Source: Kitasatospora cineracea (GTDB lineage Bacteria; Actinomycetota; Actinomycetes; Streptomycetales; Streptomycetaceae). From it: a stretch of 64,000 nt of DNA. This document shows, piece by piece, positions 50,504-61,438 of this stretch. A program made the translations under genes and the position numbers. Location: positions 1,488,001 to 1,552,000 of the forward strand of contig NZ_RJVJ01000001.1 in NCBI RefSeq assembly GCF_003751605.1, given 5' to 3'. The notes beneath the pieces are model-generated. The model had not been told where the DNA came from, did not search any database, and saw nothing but the letters and a program-made list of their open reading frames with translations. The stretch's first letter is position 1. Each line of letters opens with the position of its first letter.

Positions 50504-50785
50504 ATGGAGCGCACATTGGACGAGTGGATGACCGCGGCCGGTGCCGAACTGGGCCTGGACCTGGCGGTGGACGTTCGCGGGCTGCTGGACATGACCCGGG
50601 TGGTCGCGCACGGCGTCGAGCGCCCCGCCGCTCCGCTCACCGCGTTCCTGGTCGGCTACGCGGCGGCCGCGAACGGCGGCGGGGCGGCGGCGGTGGCCGA
50701 GGCGAACGCCAGGGTGACGGCGCTGGCCGAGCGCTGGGCCGCCGCGGCGGCCGATGCCGGACCCGACGCAGCGGACGGGCGATGA
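50504..50785 (+). CDS. DUF6457-like small protein
   Basis: 93 residues from ATG 50504 (MERTLDEWMTAAGAELGLDL). All-helical, Ala-rich; no known catalytic motif. It is consistently found between mobA-like and moeA-like genes in actinobacteria. The stop overlaps the moeA start (ATGA), so the two are translationally coupled. Confidence 0.82.
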   Translation: MERTLDEWMTAAGAELGLDLAVDVRGLLDMTRVVAHGVERPAAPLTAFLVGYAAAANGGGAAAVAEANARVTALAERWAAAAADAGPDAADGR

Positions 50786-52014
50786 ACCGGGCGCCGGTCG
50801 GTCCGGCCGACGAGGTCCGGGTGACCTCCGCGGGGGCCACCCTGCGCGGCTGCCCGTGGCCGGCGGCCCGGCGGGCGGCGCGGACGGCGGTGCCGCGGCC
50901 GCTGCCGGTGGAGCGGGTGGAGCTGGCGGCGGCGGCGGGGCGGACGCTGGCCGAGCCGCTGGCGGCGCTCACCGACCTGCCGGCCTTCGACACCTCGGCG
51001 ATGGACGGCTGGGCGGTGGCCGGTCCGGGACCGTGGCGGCTGTCCGGCCGGGTGCTGGCGGGACAGGCGTGCCTGCCGCTGGCGGACGGCGCGGCGGTGG
51101 AGATCGCCACCGGTGCCCAACTGCCGCCCGGCGCCACCGGGGTGCTCCGGCGCGAGCACGGGGTGCTCACCGAACTGCCGGACGGCGCGGCCCAGTTGCG
51201 CGGCGAGGTGGTGCCCGGGCAGGACGTCCGGCCGCGCGGGCAGGAGTGCGGCAGGGGCGAGGAGCTGCTGCCCGCGGGGCTGCCGGTGACGCCGGCCGTG
51301 CTCGGGCTGGCCGCCGCGGCCGGGCACGACCGGTTGGCGGTGCACCGCCGCCCGACCGTGGAACTGCTGGTGCTGGGCGACGAGTTGCTGGTGGCGGGCC
51401 TGCCCGGCCCGGGGCGGGTGCGGGACGCGCTGGGCCCGCTGCTGCCGCCCTGGCTGGCCGGGGCGGGGGCCGAACTGCTGGGCAGCCGCTACGTCCGGGA
51501 CGACTTCGGGCTGCTGCGGGACGCGATCCGGCGCTCGCCCGCGGACCTGGTGCTCACCACCGGCGGCACCGCCGCCGGGCCGGTGGACTTCCTGCACGCC
51601 GCGCTGGAGGCCACCGGCGGGCACCCGCTGGTGGACGGGGTGGCGGTGCGGCCCGGGCACCCGATGCTGCTGGCGGCGCTGCCCGGCGGCCGCCACCTGG
51701 TGGGCCTGCCCGGCAATCCGCTGGCCGCGGTGGCCGGTACCGTCACGCTGGCGCTGCCGCTGCTGCACGCGCTGTCCGGCCGGACCGCACCGGCCGCCGG
51801 TCCGGCCGAGCCGCTGGCCGCCGCGCTGCCCGGCCACCCGGTCGACACCCGGCTGCACCCGGTGCGCCGGAGCGCCGCCGGGCTGGCCCCGCTGCCGCAC
51901 GACGGCCCGGCGATGCTGCGCGGCCTGGCCCGGGCCGAGGCGCTGGCGGTCGTCCCGCCCGGTGGCCTGGCGGCGGGGGAGTACGCGGAGGTGCTGGCGC
52001 TGCCGCTGTCCTGA
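50782..52014 (+). CDS. moeA: Molybdopterin molybdotransferase MoeA-like
   Basis: Inserts molybdate into adenylylated molybdopterin. 410 residues from ATG 50782. The FDTSAMDGWAV motif, the MoeA fold segment VLGDELLVAGLPGPGRVRD, LTTGGTAAGPVD and GLPGNPLAAVAG are present. Several positions differ from classical MoeA (TGGTAAG rather than SGGVSVG), so it is a divergent member. A strong terminator and a parS-like site follow. Confidence 0.85.
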   Translation: MNRAPVGPADEVRVTSAGATLRGCPWPAARRAARTAVPRPLPVERVELAAAAGRTLAEPLAALTDLPAFDTSAMDGWAVAGPGPWRLSGRVLAGQACLPLADGAAVEIATGAQLPPGATGVLRREHGVLTELPDGAAQLRGEVVPGQDVRPRGQECGRGEELLPAGLPVTPAVLGLAAAAGHDRLAVHRRPTVELLVLGDELLVAGLPGPGRVRDALGPLLPPWLAGAGAELLGSRYVRDDFGLLRDAIRRSPADLVLTTGGTAAGPVDFLHAALEATGGHPLVDGVAVRPGHPMLLAALPGGRHLVGLPGNPLAAVAGTVTLALPLLHALSGRTAPAAGPAEPLAAALPGHPVDTRLHPVRRSAAGLAPLPHDGPAMLRGLARAEALAVVPPGGLAAGEYAEVLALPLS

Positions 52015-52021
52015 GCGGGAT

Positions 52022-52035
52022 GTTCCACGTGGAAC
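52022..52035. promoter_or_regulatory. parS: parS-like site 11 (GTTCCACGTGGAAC) after moeA
   Basis: Symmetric two-base variant, 8 bases past the moeA stop and about 50 kb from oriC. Confidence 0.6.
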
Positions 52036-52076
52036 GGCGGGAGGCGGAACCGGTGGCCCCGGTTCCGCCTCCGCCG
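52035..52076. terminator. Bidirectional terminator between moeA and the K+ channel gene
   Basis: 18-bp stem with one bulged G (left arm 52035-52053, right 52059-52076), 5-base loop, between convergent genes. Confidence 0.85.
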
Positions 52077-52086
52077 TCCTTCCCGG

Positions 52087-53193
52087 TCAGTGGGTGACCG
52101 GGGTGCCCGGCTTGATGACGATCAGGCGGTCGGTGAGCTGCAGCACGGCGGCCTCCGGCTCGGTGTAGTTGAGCACCCGGCGGCCGCGGACCACCGCCAC
52201 CACCAGGTCGTCCAGCTCGCGCGGGCTGAGCCCGGCCTCGGCCTTGGTGACCGGGCGCTCGGTGACGTCCAGGCCGTTGCCGTAGGTCAGTAGGTCCTCC
52301 ATCACCGCGCCCGCGTTCGGGCTGAGCATCGACATGCCCAGCAGCCGGCCCGCGGAGCTGGAGGAGGTGACCACCACGTCCGCGCCGCTCTGCCGCAGCA
52401 GCGGGGCGTTCTCGTCCTCGCGGACGGCGGCGACCACGGTGGCGCCCTTGTTCAGCTGACGGGCCGTCAGGGTGATCAGGGCGGCGGTGTCGTCGCGCTC
52501 GGGGGCGACCACCACCTGGGCGGCGCGCGGCAGTTCGGCCCGGATCAGGGTGGCGGCCCGGGTGGCGTCGCCGAGCACGCCGACCAGCCCGTCGTGGGTG
52601 GCCTGGTCGACGGCCTTGGCCTGCGGGTCGACCACCACGATGGACTCCTTCGGGACGCCCTGCCCGAGCAGGGTGTCCACGGCGCTGCGGCCCTTGGTGC
52701 CGTAGCCGATGACGACGGTGTGGTCCCGCACGGTGTGCCTCCAGCGTTCGATCCGCCACTGCAGGCGGGTGCGTTCGGTGAGCACTTCGAGAGTCGTGCC
52801 GACCAGGATGATGAGGAAGAGCACGCGCAGCGGGGTGATCACGAAGATGTTCACCAGTCGCGCGCTGTCGCTCACCGGGGTGATGTCGCCGTACCCGGTG
52901 GTGGAGAGGGTGACGGTGGCGTAGTACGCCGAGTCGAGGAGGCTGACCGAGGGGTCCGCGCTGTCGTGGTAGCCCGCGCGGTCCGCGTACACGATCAGCG
53001 TGGTGGCCACCAGCACGCCCAGCGCGAGCAGCAGCCGGCGGGCCACCTGGAGGGTCGGCGGCCGGGTCGGCCGGGACGGCAGGGCGATCCGGCGGGTGGG
53101 GTCGGTGGTGTCGGTGCCCGCGTCCCGGAAGCGACTGAGCGTCAGACGGGACGGTCGGGCACCCGTGTCCTGGGGCGGGATGGATGTCGGCAC
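52087..53193 (-). CDS. Potassium channel with RCK (TrkA-N) domain
   Basis: 368 residues from GTG 53193. Two membrane helices (LLLALGVLVATTLIVYADRAG; IFVITPLRVLFLIILVGTT) flank a pore loop with the K+ selectivity filter TTGYGD. A cytoplasmic RCK domain follows, with the nucleotide-binding start HTVVIGYGTKGRSAVDTLL, and a C-terminal TrkA-C-like part. Probably a ligand-gated K+ channel. No strong Shine-Dalgarno, so the start is approximate. Confidence 0.92.
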   Translation of the reverse strand: MPTSIPPQDTGARPSRLTLSRFRDAGTDTTDPTRRIALPSRPTRPPTLQVARRLLLALGVLVATTLIVYADRAGYHDSADPSVSLLDSAYYATVTLSTTGYGDITPVSDSARLVNIFVITPLRVLFLIILVGTTLEVLTERTRLQWRIERWRHTVRDHTVVIGYGTKGRSAVDTLLGQGVPKESIVVVDPQAKAVDQATHDGLVGVLGDATRAATLIRAELPRAAQVVVAPERDDTAALITLTARQLNKGATVVAAVREDENAPLLRQSGADVVVTSSSSAGRLLGMSMLSPNAGAVMEDLLTYGNGLDVTERPVTKAEAGLSPRELDDLVVAVVRGRRVLNYTEPEAAVLQLTDRLIVIKPGTPVTH

Positions 53194-53371
53194 AGGGACA
53201 AGGATGGGGGGTCGGCCCGCCCCGGGGTGACGCCGGGGCCGGAGTGTCGCCACCCTGTCGGGCCGCCCCCGCGCGCCCTGACGGAGTGTCCGTTGACACC
53301 GCGGCGAACGGGCCCCGCCGACCGCGCGGAAACCGGCCGTCCGCGCGGTCGGCCGCAGTAGCGTCGGGGGC

Positions 53372-54364
53372 ATGCATGCAATGACTCTTCCTGAGTTCGG
53401 CGGGCCGGAAGCGCTGCGCTGGGCCGACGTGCCGGATCCCGTGCCCGGTGAGGGCGAAGTCCTGGTCGAGGTGGCGGCCACCGCCGTCAACCGGGCCGAC
53501 CTCCTGCAGCGCCAGGGCCACTACAGCCCGAAGCCCGGGGTCTCCCCCTACCCGGGGCTGGAGTGCTCGGGGCGGATCGCCGCCCTCGGCCCCGGGGTGT
53601 CCGGCTGGGCGGTCGGCGACGAGGTCTGCGCGCTGCTGGCCGGCGGCGGGTACGCGGAGAAGGTCGCGGTCCCGTTCGGGCAGCTGCTGCCGGTTCCCGA
53701 GGGCGTCGACCTGGTGACGGCGGCGGGCCTGCCGGAGGTGGCCGCCACGGTGTGGTCGAACGTGTTCCTGGTCGCCCACCTCCGGCCCGGCGAGACCCTG
53801 CTGGTGCACGGCGGGGCCAGCGGCATCGGGACGATGGCGATCCAACTGGGCAAGGCGGTCGGCGCCCGGGTCGCGGTGACGGCCGGCAGCGCGCAGAAGC
53901 TGGCCCGCTGCGCCGAGCTGGGCGCGGACATCCTGGTCGACTACCGCGAGCAGGACTTCGTCGAGGTGGTCCGGGAGGCCACCGGCGGCGCCGGGGCCGA
54001 CGTGATCCTGGACATCATGGGCGCCAAGTACCTGCAGCGGAACGTGGACGCCCTGGCGGTCAACGGCCGCCTGGTGGTGATCGGACTGCAGGGCGGGACC
54101 AAGGCCGAGGTCGACCTCTCCGCCATGCTGGCCAAGCGGGCCGCGCTGGTCGCCACCAACCTGCGCGGACGCCCGCTCGGGGAGAAGGCCGCCATCGTCG
54201 CCGCCGTCCGGGAGCACGTCTGGCCGCTGATCGAGGCGGGCGCCGTCCGCCCGGTGGTCGACCGGGTCCTGCCGGTCACCGAGGCCGCCGAGGCGCACCG
54301 GGTGATCGAGTCCGGCGCCCAGGTCGGCAAGGTGCTCCTGGAGGTGCCCGGAGCCGCCCGCTGA
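53372..54364 (+). CDS. NAD(P)H quinone oxidoreductase (zinc-free MDR family)
   Basis: 330 residues from ATG 53372 (MHAMTLPEFGGPEALRWADV). The NADPH-binding motif HGGASGIGTMAIQLGKAVGA and the substrate domain NRADLLQRQGHY match the quinone oxidoreductase/PIG3 group. No structural-zinc cysteines. It likely reduces quinones or enones; cellular role unknown. The gap from the K+ channel gene (178 bases, divergent) holds no gene. Confidence 0.9.
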   Translation: MHAMTLPEFGGPEALRWADVPDPVPGEGEVLVEVAATAVNRADLLQRQGHYSPKPGVSPYPGLECSGRIAALGPGVSGWAVGDEVCALLAGGGYAEKVAVPFGQLLPVPEGVDLVTAAGLPEVAATVWSNVFLVAHLRPGETLLVHGGASGIGTMAIQLGKAVGARVAVTAGSAQKLARCAELGADILVDYREQDFVEVVREATGGAGADVILDIMGAKYLQRNVDALAVNGRLVVIGLQGGTKAEVDLSAMLAKRAALVATNLRGRPLGEKAAIVAAVREHVWPLIEAGAVRPVVDRVLPVTEAAEAHRVIESGAQVGKVLLEVPGAAR

Positions 54365-54467
54365 GGGTCGAAATGCCCGGAGTGCCCGAGTATGTGAGTC
54401 TGGTCACAAGCTGTTCCGCCTCCGCCCGCGTCCCACTGCGAGCGGCCGTCGGGAGGACCTGCTTTCC

Positions 54468-55445
54468 ATGCTCGCTCGCCGCCGCCCCGTGCCCGCCGTC
54501 CCGGCCCGTGCCACCGCCTGCCCGCCCGCGCTGCGCCGCTGGGCGGCGCTGACCGGGGTGGCGATCCCGCTGCTGCTGGCCGCCCCGGCCCTGGCCGCCG
54601 ACCCGGCGGCCGGGGCCCGGCAGCAGGCGCAGGCACAGCTGGACGCGGCCCGGCAGCAGGCCCGGGCGCAGTTGGACGCCGCGCGGCAGCAGGTGGCCGG
54701 GGCCACGGCGGTACCCGTGGTCCCGGCACCGGGCGGCGCGATATCCGGGCCGCCCACGCTGTCCGCGCCGCCCGTGCCGTCGGCGCCGGCCGCCAGCACG
54801 CCCCCGCCCGCCACCGCCACCCGCACCGCCCCGGCCGCGTCGAGCGCCCCGGCGGTCCCGGCCGCCCCGGCGGAGCCGGCGGACCCGGTCGAGTCGACCG
54901 AGCCGTCCCCGCTCCCGTCCGCGTCCCCTTCTCCTTCTGCTTCTCCTTCTCCTTCTTCTTCGGCGTCCCCGTCCCCGTCCGGTTCGGCCTCGCCGTCCGC
55001 GGAGCCCTCGCCCTCGGCGTCCCCCGAGGCGCCGGTGGAGCCCGTGCCGTCCTCGGTGCCCGCCCCCGTCGCGGTCGGGCACGGGCGGCACCAGCAGGCG
55101 GTGGTGCCGCTGCTCCCGCCGTCGCCGGCGCCCTCGGACGACGGGACGGGCGGCGGGGCGGGGCCCGGAGGAGGGGACGGCGCGGTGAACGGGCTGCCGG
55201 TGCCGGACGCGGCGCTGCCCGGTGCGGACCCGGGCACGGTGGCGGACGGGGACGCGGTGGCGGCGGACCCGGAGGCGACCGCGGCGGCGGAGGCCGACGG
55301 CGTGCTGGCGGCCGGGCCAGTGGTTCCGGTGGTGCCCTCGCTGCACTGGAGCGACCCGTCCGTGCGGCTGCTCCCGCTGGGGGCCGGGCTGGGGCTGATC
55401 GGCCTGGGCCTGGGCCTGGTCGGGCTGCGTCTGCGCCGGCGGTGA
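54468..55445 (+). CDS. Secreted Pro/Ser/Ala-rich membrane-anchored protein
   Basis: 325 residues from ATG 54468. Signal peptide at about 1-44 (LTGVAIPLLLAAPALA), then a repeated helical QAQLDAARQQ unit, a long Pro/Ser/Ala-rich stalk, and a C-terminal hydrophobic helix (LLPLGAGLGLIGLGLGLVGL) with a basic end RLRRR. No LPXTG motif. It looks like a cell-surface stalk protein; function unknown. An unusual run of T-ending codons lies at 54927-54959. Confidence 0.75.
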   Translation: MLARRRPVPAVPARATACPPALRRWAALTGVAIPLLLAAPALAADPAAGARQQAQAQLDAARQQARAQLDAARQQVAGATAVPVVPAPGGAISGPPTLSAPPVPSAPAASTPPPATATRTAPAASSAPAVPAAPAEPADPVESTEPSPLPSASPSPSASPSPSSSASPSPSGSASPSAEPSPSASPEAPVEPVPSSVPAPVAVGHGRHQQAVVPLLPPSPAPSDDGTGGGAGPGGGDGAVNGLPVPDAALPGADPGTVADGDAVAADPEATAAAEADGVLAAGPVVPVVPSLHWSDPSVRLLPLGAGLGLIGLGLGLVGLRLRRR

Positions 55446-55565
55446 CGGGGTAGGAGCGGAACACGGGCGGGGACGGCACCGAAACGGAGCGGGGCCGGTC
55501 GGGGCGGGACGATCGGCGGACCGGCTTCGTTGACCTCCGTGGCGGACGAAGCATATGAAGGAGCT

Positions 55566-56186
55566 ATGACCAACCCGATGAACGAGCGGTCGAACCAGGA
55601 TCCCTTCCAGGCGTCACAGGCGGCGGGCGGGAGATCAGAGGACAGCCCGAAGGTGCTGATCGTCGGACCGGACGGGATGGCGGTGGGCACCGCGCCGGCC
55701 GGCGGGCTCGGGCGGGGCGACGGGGACGACGAGCCGCGCGAGCTGCCGGTGACCGAGATGGTCGAGCAGCCGGCCAAGGTGATGCGGATCGGCAGCATGA
55801 TCAAGCAGCTGCTGGAGGAGGTGCGGGCGGCGCCCCTCGACGAGGCGAGCCGGGCCCGGTTGAAGGACATCCACGCCAGCTCGATCAAGGAGCTGGAGCT
55901 GGGCCTGGCCCCGGAGCTGGTCGAGGAGTTGGAGCGGCTGTCGCTGCCGTTCGCCGACGACACGATCCCGACCGAGGCCGAACTGCGGATCGCCCAGGCG
56001 CAGTTGGTGGGCTGGCTGGAGGGCCTGTTCCACGGCATCCAGACCGCGCTGTTCGCCCAGCAGATGGCGGCGCGGGCCCAGCTGGAGCAGATGCGGCGGG
56101 CGCTCCCGCCGGGCCTGAACGGGGCGGAGGGCGAGCCGGAGGAGGGCGGCCCGGGCCGCGGCATCCGTTCCGGTCCGTACCTGTAG
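55566..56186 (+). CDS. bpa: Bacterial proteasome activator Bpa
   Basis: ATP-independent ring activator of the 20S proteasome in actinobacteria. 206 residues from ATG 55566 with GAAGGAG upstream. The helical core covers about 70-190 (VTEMVEQPAKVMRIGSMIKQ, EVRAAPLDEASRARLKDIH, LFHGIQTALFAQQMAARAQL). The C-terminus GPYL matches the GQYL tail that docks into proteasome pockets in mycobacteria. The proteasome genes themselves are not in this window. Confidence 0.92.
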   Translation: MTNPMNERSNQDPFQASQAAGGRSEDSPKVLIVGPDGMAVGTAPAGGLGRGDGDDEPRELPVTEMVEQPAKVMRIGSMIKQLLEEVRAAPLDEASRARLKDIHASSIKELELGLAPELVEELERLSLPFADDTIPTEAELRIAQAQLVGWLEGLFHGIQTALFAQQMAARAQLEQMRRALPPGLNGAEGEPEEGGPGRGIRSGPYL

Positions 56187-56289
56187 CCCTACCCACGGTG
56201 GCCTTGCGGGGGCCGCGCTTCGGCGCGGCCCCGAACCGCTACCCTGACCGGTGTCCGGAAGTACCGCGCGCCGAGGGGGAGCTGGGACC

Positions 56290-57603
<1,314 letters not shown>

Positions 57604-57782
57604 GGCACAGGGCGCAGTCGCTCGACACGGTACTCGAACCGGGGTGCCGGCGGGCTCGCGCGACCCGAACCGACCCCCGCGTGCGCCGTCTCGTTCCACG
57701 TCGGAGGGCCCGAGACGGTAGCGTGCTGAAGAAGAACCGACAGGGCGAGCGCGCGCCGAGCGGGTGCCCGGGGCGAGGAGCG

Positions 57783-59489
57783 ATGGGTCAGAGCGAACGA
57801 CCGGACGACGGTGGGGACCAGCAGCCGGAGGTGCCCGGCGCGGACGCCCGGGACGAGGACGCGGGCCACCCGGAAGAGCCCACCGGACCCACCGAGGTCT
57901 TCCCGGCCGGGGCCCGAACTCCCGGACGCGGCAGCGCCGTTCCGTTCCCCACGATCGGCGACGGCCGCTACCGGCTGACCCGGCGGCTGGGCCGCGGCGG
58001 GATGGCCGAGGTGTTCGCCGCCCAGGACATCCGGCTGGGCCGCACCGTCGCCGTCAAGCTGCTGCGCTCGGAACTCGCCGAGGACGACACCGCCCGGCTC
58101 CGCTTCACCCGCGAGGCGCACGCCGTCGCCGCGCTCAACCACCACTCGATCGTCGCGGTCTACGACACCGGCGAGGAGCAGCACGGCGGGGAGTCCACCC
58201 CGTACATCGTGATGGAGCTGGTCGAGGGCCGCACCGTGCGCGAGCTGCTGGTGGACGAGGAGGCGCCGCCGGTCGACCAGGCGCTGATCATCACCGCCGG
58301 GGTGCTGGAGGCGCTGGCCTACAGCCACCGGCACGGCATCGTGCACCGGGACATCAAGCCCGCCAACGTCATCATCACCACGAACGGCGCGGTCAAGGTG
58401 ATGGACTTCGGCATCGCCCGGGCGCTGTCCGGCGGCGCCACCACCATGACGCAGACCGGCATGGTGATGGGCACCCCGCAGTACCTGTCGCCCGAGCAGG
58501 CCCTCGGCAAGCCCGTCGACCACCGCTCCGACCTGTACGCGGCCGGCTGCATGCTGTACGAACTCCTCACCCTGCGGCCGCCGTTCGTCGGCGAGACCCC
58601 GCTCTCGGTGGTCTACCAGCACGTCCAGGACGCGCCGGTGCCGCCGTCCCGGGCCAACGACCGGGTGCCGGTGCCGCTGGACGCGCTGGTGCTGCGGGCG
58701 CTGGAGAAGAACCCGGACGACCGGTTCCAGAGCGCCGACGAGTTCCGCGCCCACGTGCAGCACGCGCTGCGGCAGATGCACGGCGCGGCCGGCGCGGGCT
58801 ACCCGGCGGGCGCCGCCGGGCTGGCGGCCGCCGCCGCGGCCGGGGCCTGGGAGGGCACCCCGCCCGCCGGGTCCGCCTCGCTCACCGAGCCGATGAACCC
58901 GGTCGCCGGGACGGCCGCCACCGAGGCGCTGCCCTACCAGGCCACCTCGGCGTACCGGACGCCCGCGCAGCCCTACCCGGCGGCGGTCGGGGCCGGCGGC
59001 GGTGGGGGCGACGGCGAGGAGCCGGAGCCGCCGCGGCGGCGCAACCCGTGGGGCTGGGTGCTGGGCGCGGTCGCGCTGGTGCTGGCCGCCACCGTCGGGG
59101 TCGCGCTGGCGATCACCGCCAACAAGGACCACACCGAGGACCCGCAGAAGCAGCAGCAGCAGACCACCGCCCCGGTGCAGAGCCCCAGCGCCCACGCCAC
59201 CGACGAGCCGGTCGAGCGGCCCAGCAGCGCGGCGCCGACCCGCAGTTCGGGCGGCGGCACCCACCAGCAGGAGACGCCGAGCAGCACGCCGTCGCCGACC
59301 GCCTCGCCCTCGGCCAGCCCGTCCGCGTCCGCCTCGGCCAGCCCGTCGCACTCGGCGACGGCGAGCACGTCGGCGAGCCCGACCGGGACCAAGCCCAGCG
59401 GATCGACGACCCCGTCCGCGCCCACGTCCCCCAGCGCGAACCCGTCCGGCACCTCGGTGGGGATCGGGGAACTGCCGGTCCATCCGTAG
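57783..59489 (+). CDS. Membrane Ser/Thr protein kinase (second of a tandem pair)
   Basis: 568 residues from ATG 57783 (GAGGAG upstream). Kinase domain about 62-335: GRGGMAEV, Lys92, HRDIKPANV (188-196), DFG at 208-210. A membrane helix lies at about 424-445, followed by a ~120-residue outer tail of Ser/Thr/Pro repeats. Its activation segment MTQTGMVMGTPQYLSPEQA is nearly the same as in the first kinase, so the pair looks like a duplication. Confidence 0.94.
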   Translation: MGQSERPDDGGDQQPEVPGADARDEDAGHPEEPTGPTEVFPAGARTPGRGSAVPFPTIGDGRYRLTRRLGRGGMAEVFAAQDIRLGRTVAVKLLRSELAEDDTARLRFTREAHAVAALNHHSIVAVYDTGEEQHGGESTPYIVMELVEGRTVRELLVDEEAPPVDQALIITAGVLEALAYSHRHGIVHRDIKPANVIITTNGAVKVMDFGIARALSGGATTMTQTGMVMGTPQYLSPEQALGKPVDHRSDLYAAGCMLYELLTLRPPFVGETPLSVVYQHVQDAPVPPSRANDRVPVPLDALVLRALEKNPDDRFQSADEFRAHVQHALRQMHGAAGAGYPAGAAGLAAAAAAGAWEGTPPAGSASLTEPMNPVAGTAATEALPYQATSAYRTPAQPYPAAVGAGGGGGDGEEPEPPRRRNPWGWVLGAVALVLAATVGVALAITANKDHTEDPQKQQQQTTAPVQSPSAHATDEPVERPSSAAPTRSSGGGTHQQETPSSTPSPTASPSASPSASASASPSHSATASTSASPTGTKPSGSTTPSAPTSPSANPSGTSVGIGELPVHP

Positions 59490-59503
59490 CCGGTGCGGGC
59501 GGG

Positions 59504-60589
59504 TCAGTTGGCGAACGCGTCGATGACCTGCTCGTACTCCTCGCACCACCAGGCCAGTTGCCCGGCCGCGGCCGGGAAGAGCGGGTCGGCGCGGTGGTCG
59601 CGGCGCTGGTAGCGCCACTGCAGCATCCACAGGTCGTTCAGCCGTTCCCACCAGACCCGGTGGACGGCGCGGGCGACCTGTTCGGCGTCCGCGGCGCCGG
59701 TGGCCCGGTAGGCGCGGGCCCAGTGGCGGACCCGGGGCAGGTCGAGGACACCGGTGGTGCGGTCGTTGAAGAGCAGGGTGGCGGCCCGCACGGCCTCCTC
59801 GGCGACCGGGTGCGGGGCGAGCTTGTCCCAGTCCAGGACGGCGCTGACGGTGTCGCCCCGGTAGAGCACGTTCAGGCCGTGGAAGTCGCCGTGGGTCCAG
59901 CCGGTGGGCGGGGCGTCGGCGGGACCGGGGCGGCGGTGGCGGTGGGCGGCGAGCAGGTCCAGGCGCTGGGTCAGGTGCTGTTCGGCCTGCCGGTCGAAGG
60001 CGCCGTAGGGGCGGTGGGTGCGGGCCAGGTCGCGGAGTTCGGCGACGATCCGCTCGGTCTCCTCGGCCTCGGCGCTGAGCACCCCGGCGGGCTGCCGCAG
60101 CGGGGCGCACACGTCGGCCAGCGCGCCGTGCAACGCCCCCAGCAGGGTGCCGAGTTCGCCGCACCGGGCGGGGGGCAGCCCGGTGCCGTGCCGGTGGTTT
60201 CCGGCCACCCACGGGTAGAGCGCGAACAGCCGGCCGCCGTGCGCGGTGACGGTCCGTCCGTCGGTGTTGGCGAGCGGGGCGGCCACCGGCAGGCCGCGGG
60301 CGGCCAGCGCGGTGGTGGCGCGGTGCTGGGCGGTGATCGCGGGCCGGTTGGCGGTGGCCCGGTCGACGTAGCACTTGAGGAAGTACGCGCCCGCCGCCGT
60401 GGTGACCCGGTAGCCCCGGTTGAGCAGGCCCTCCGCGACCGGCACGACCGCCGTGGGCGGCGGGGTGCGGTAGGCGCGCAGGACCCCGGCCACGGCGGCG
60501 TGCGCGACCGGGGGGCTGAGGGTTCCGACGGGGGGAGCGGTGGCGTCCGGGCGGGCCGGCGCGAGGGAGAGGGTCTGACCGTCCGTCAC
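59504..60589 (-). CDS. APH-like phosphotransferase family protein
   Basis: 361 residues from GTG 60589. Aminoglycoside-phosphotransferase fold with the catalytic loop HGDFHGLNVLY and the metal-binding DWDK. Members act on homoserine, choline or antibiotics; substrate unknown, and resistance is not implied. It converges on the second kinase gene with a 14-base gap and no clear terminator. Confidence 0.85.
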   Translation of the reverse strand: MTDGQTLSLAPARPDATAPPVGTLSPPVAHAAVAGVLRAYRTPPPTAVVPVAEGLLNRGYRVTTAAGAYFLKCYVDRATANRPAITAQHRATTALAARGLPVAAPLANTDGRTVTAHGGRLFALYPWVAGNHRHGTGLPPARCGELGTLLGALHGALADVCAPLRQPAGVLSAEAEETERIVAELRDLARTHRPYGAFDRQAEQHLTQRLDLLAAHRHRRPGPADAPPTGWTHGDFHGLNVLYRGDTVSAVLDWDKLAPHPVAEEAVRAATLLFNDRTTGVLDLPRVRHWARAYRATGAADAEQVARAVHRVWWERLNDLWMLQWRYQRRDHRADPLFPAAAGQLAWWCEEYEQVIDAFAN

Positions 60590-60647
60590 GCACAGAGCCT
60601 ATTACTCGGCGTGATGGTGACTTGACACAGCGTGTGCGAATCTGCTC

Positions 60648-61307
60648 TCAGTGCTGCTGGTCGGCCTGCCGGCGGGCGACGTAGGCGGCGGCCTGGGTGC
60701 GGCGCTCCATGCCCATCTTGGCGAGCAGGCTGCTGACGTAGTTCTTCACCGTCTTCTCGGCCAGGTGCAGCTCGTTGCCGATCTGCCGGTTGGTCATTCC
60801 CTCGCCGATCAGGTCGAGGATCCGGCGCTCCTGCTTCGTCAACTGCGCGATCCGCTCGTCCTCCTTCTCGCCCCCGTCGCGGAGCCGGGCCAGCACGCGG
60901 CTGGTGGCCACCGGGTCGAGCAGGGATTTGCCGGCCGCGACATCGCGCACCGCGGAGAGCAGATCGGTTCCGCGGATCGCTTTCAGGACATATCCGGAGG
61001 CCCCCGCCATGATCGAGTCGAACAGCGCCTCGTCGTCGGAGAAGGAAGTGAGCATCAGGCATTTCACCGAGGGGTCCTGGGAGCGGATCTCCCGGCACAC
61101 CTCGACGCCGTTGCCGTCGGGGAGCCGGACGTCGAGCACCGCCACGTCCGGGTGGACCGCCGGAATGCGGTTGAGCGCCTCGGCCGCCGTTCCCGCCTCG
61201 CCGACCACCTCGATGTCGCCCTCCATGGAGAGCAGGTCGTGCACGCCGCGTCGGACCACTTCGTGATCATCGAGGAGAAACACCCTGATATGTCCGTTAT
61301 CAGTCAT
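60648..61307 (-). CDS. NarL/LuxR-type response regulator (DevR-like)
   Basis: 219 residues from ATG 61307. Receiver domain with acidic pocket (LLDDHE), phosphorylation site D59 ([11 protein letters not shown]) and Lys109 (GYVLKA). A C-terminal helix-turn-helix ([20 protein letters not shown] and [19 protein letters not shown]) matches the DevR/DosR group. No sensor kinase gene adjoins it. It is divergent from the bkd operon across 311 bases. No Shine-Dalgarno, possibly leaderless. Confidence 0.92.
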   Translation of the reverse strand: MTDNGHIRVFLLDDHEVVRRGVHDLLSMEGDIEVVGEAGTAAEALNRIPAVHPDVAVLDVRLPDGNGVEVCREIRSQDPSVKCLMLTSFSDDEALFDSIMAGASGYVLKAIRGTDLLSAVRDVAAGKSLLDPVATSRVLARLRDGGEKEDERIAQLTKQERRILDLIGEGMTNRQIGNELHLAEKTVKNYVSSLLAKMGMERRTQAAAYVARRQADQQH

Positions 61308-61438
61308 TTGCAAAGCGTCGCACAAATCGATGCCCGTTACCCCCTTTCGCAGCGGGCCGTGCCCGGATACCGTGCGCTGGTGTCCTGACCGGAACGGGTA
61401 AGCCGCGTCACACCGTCGGTTTCCCTACCGGAGAACAA

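Noticed and set aside
59504..60589. APH-like gene as an antibiotic resistance gene
   Set aside because: Only the general phosphotransferase fold motifs are visible and the location is a conserved core region; nothing shows aminoglycoside specificity.
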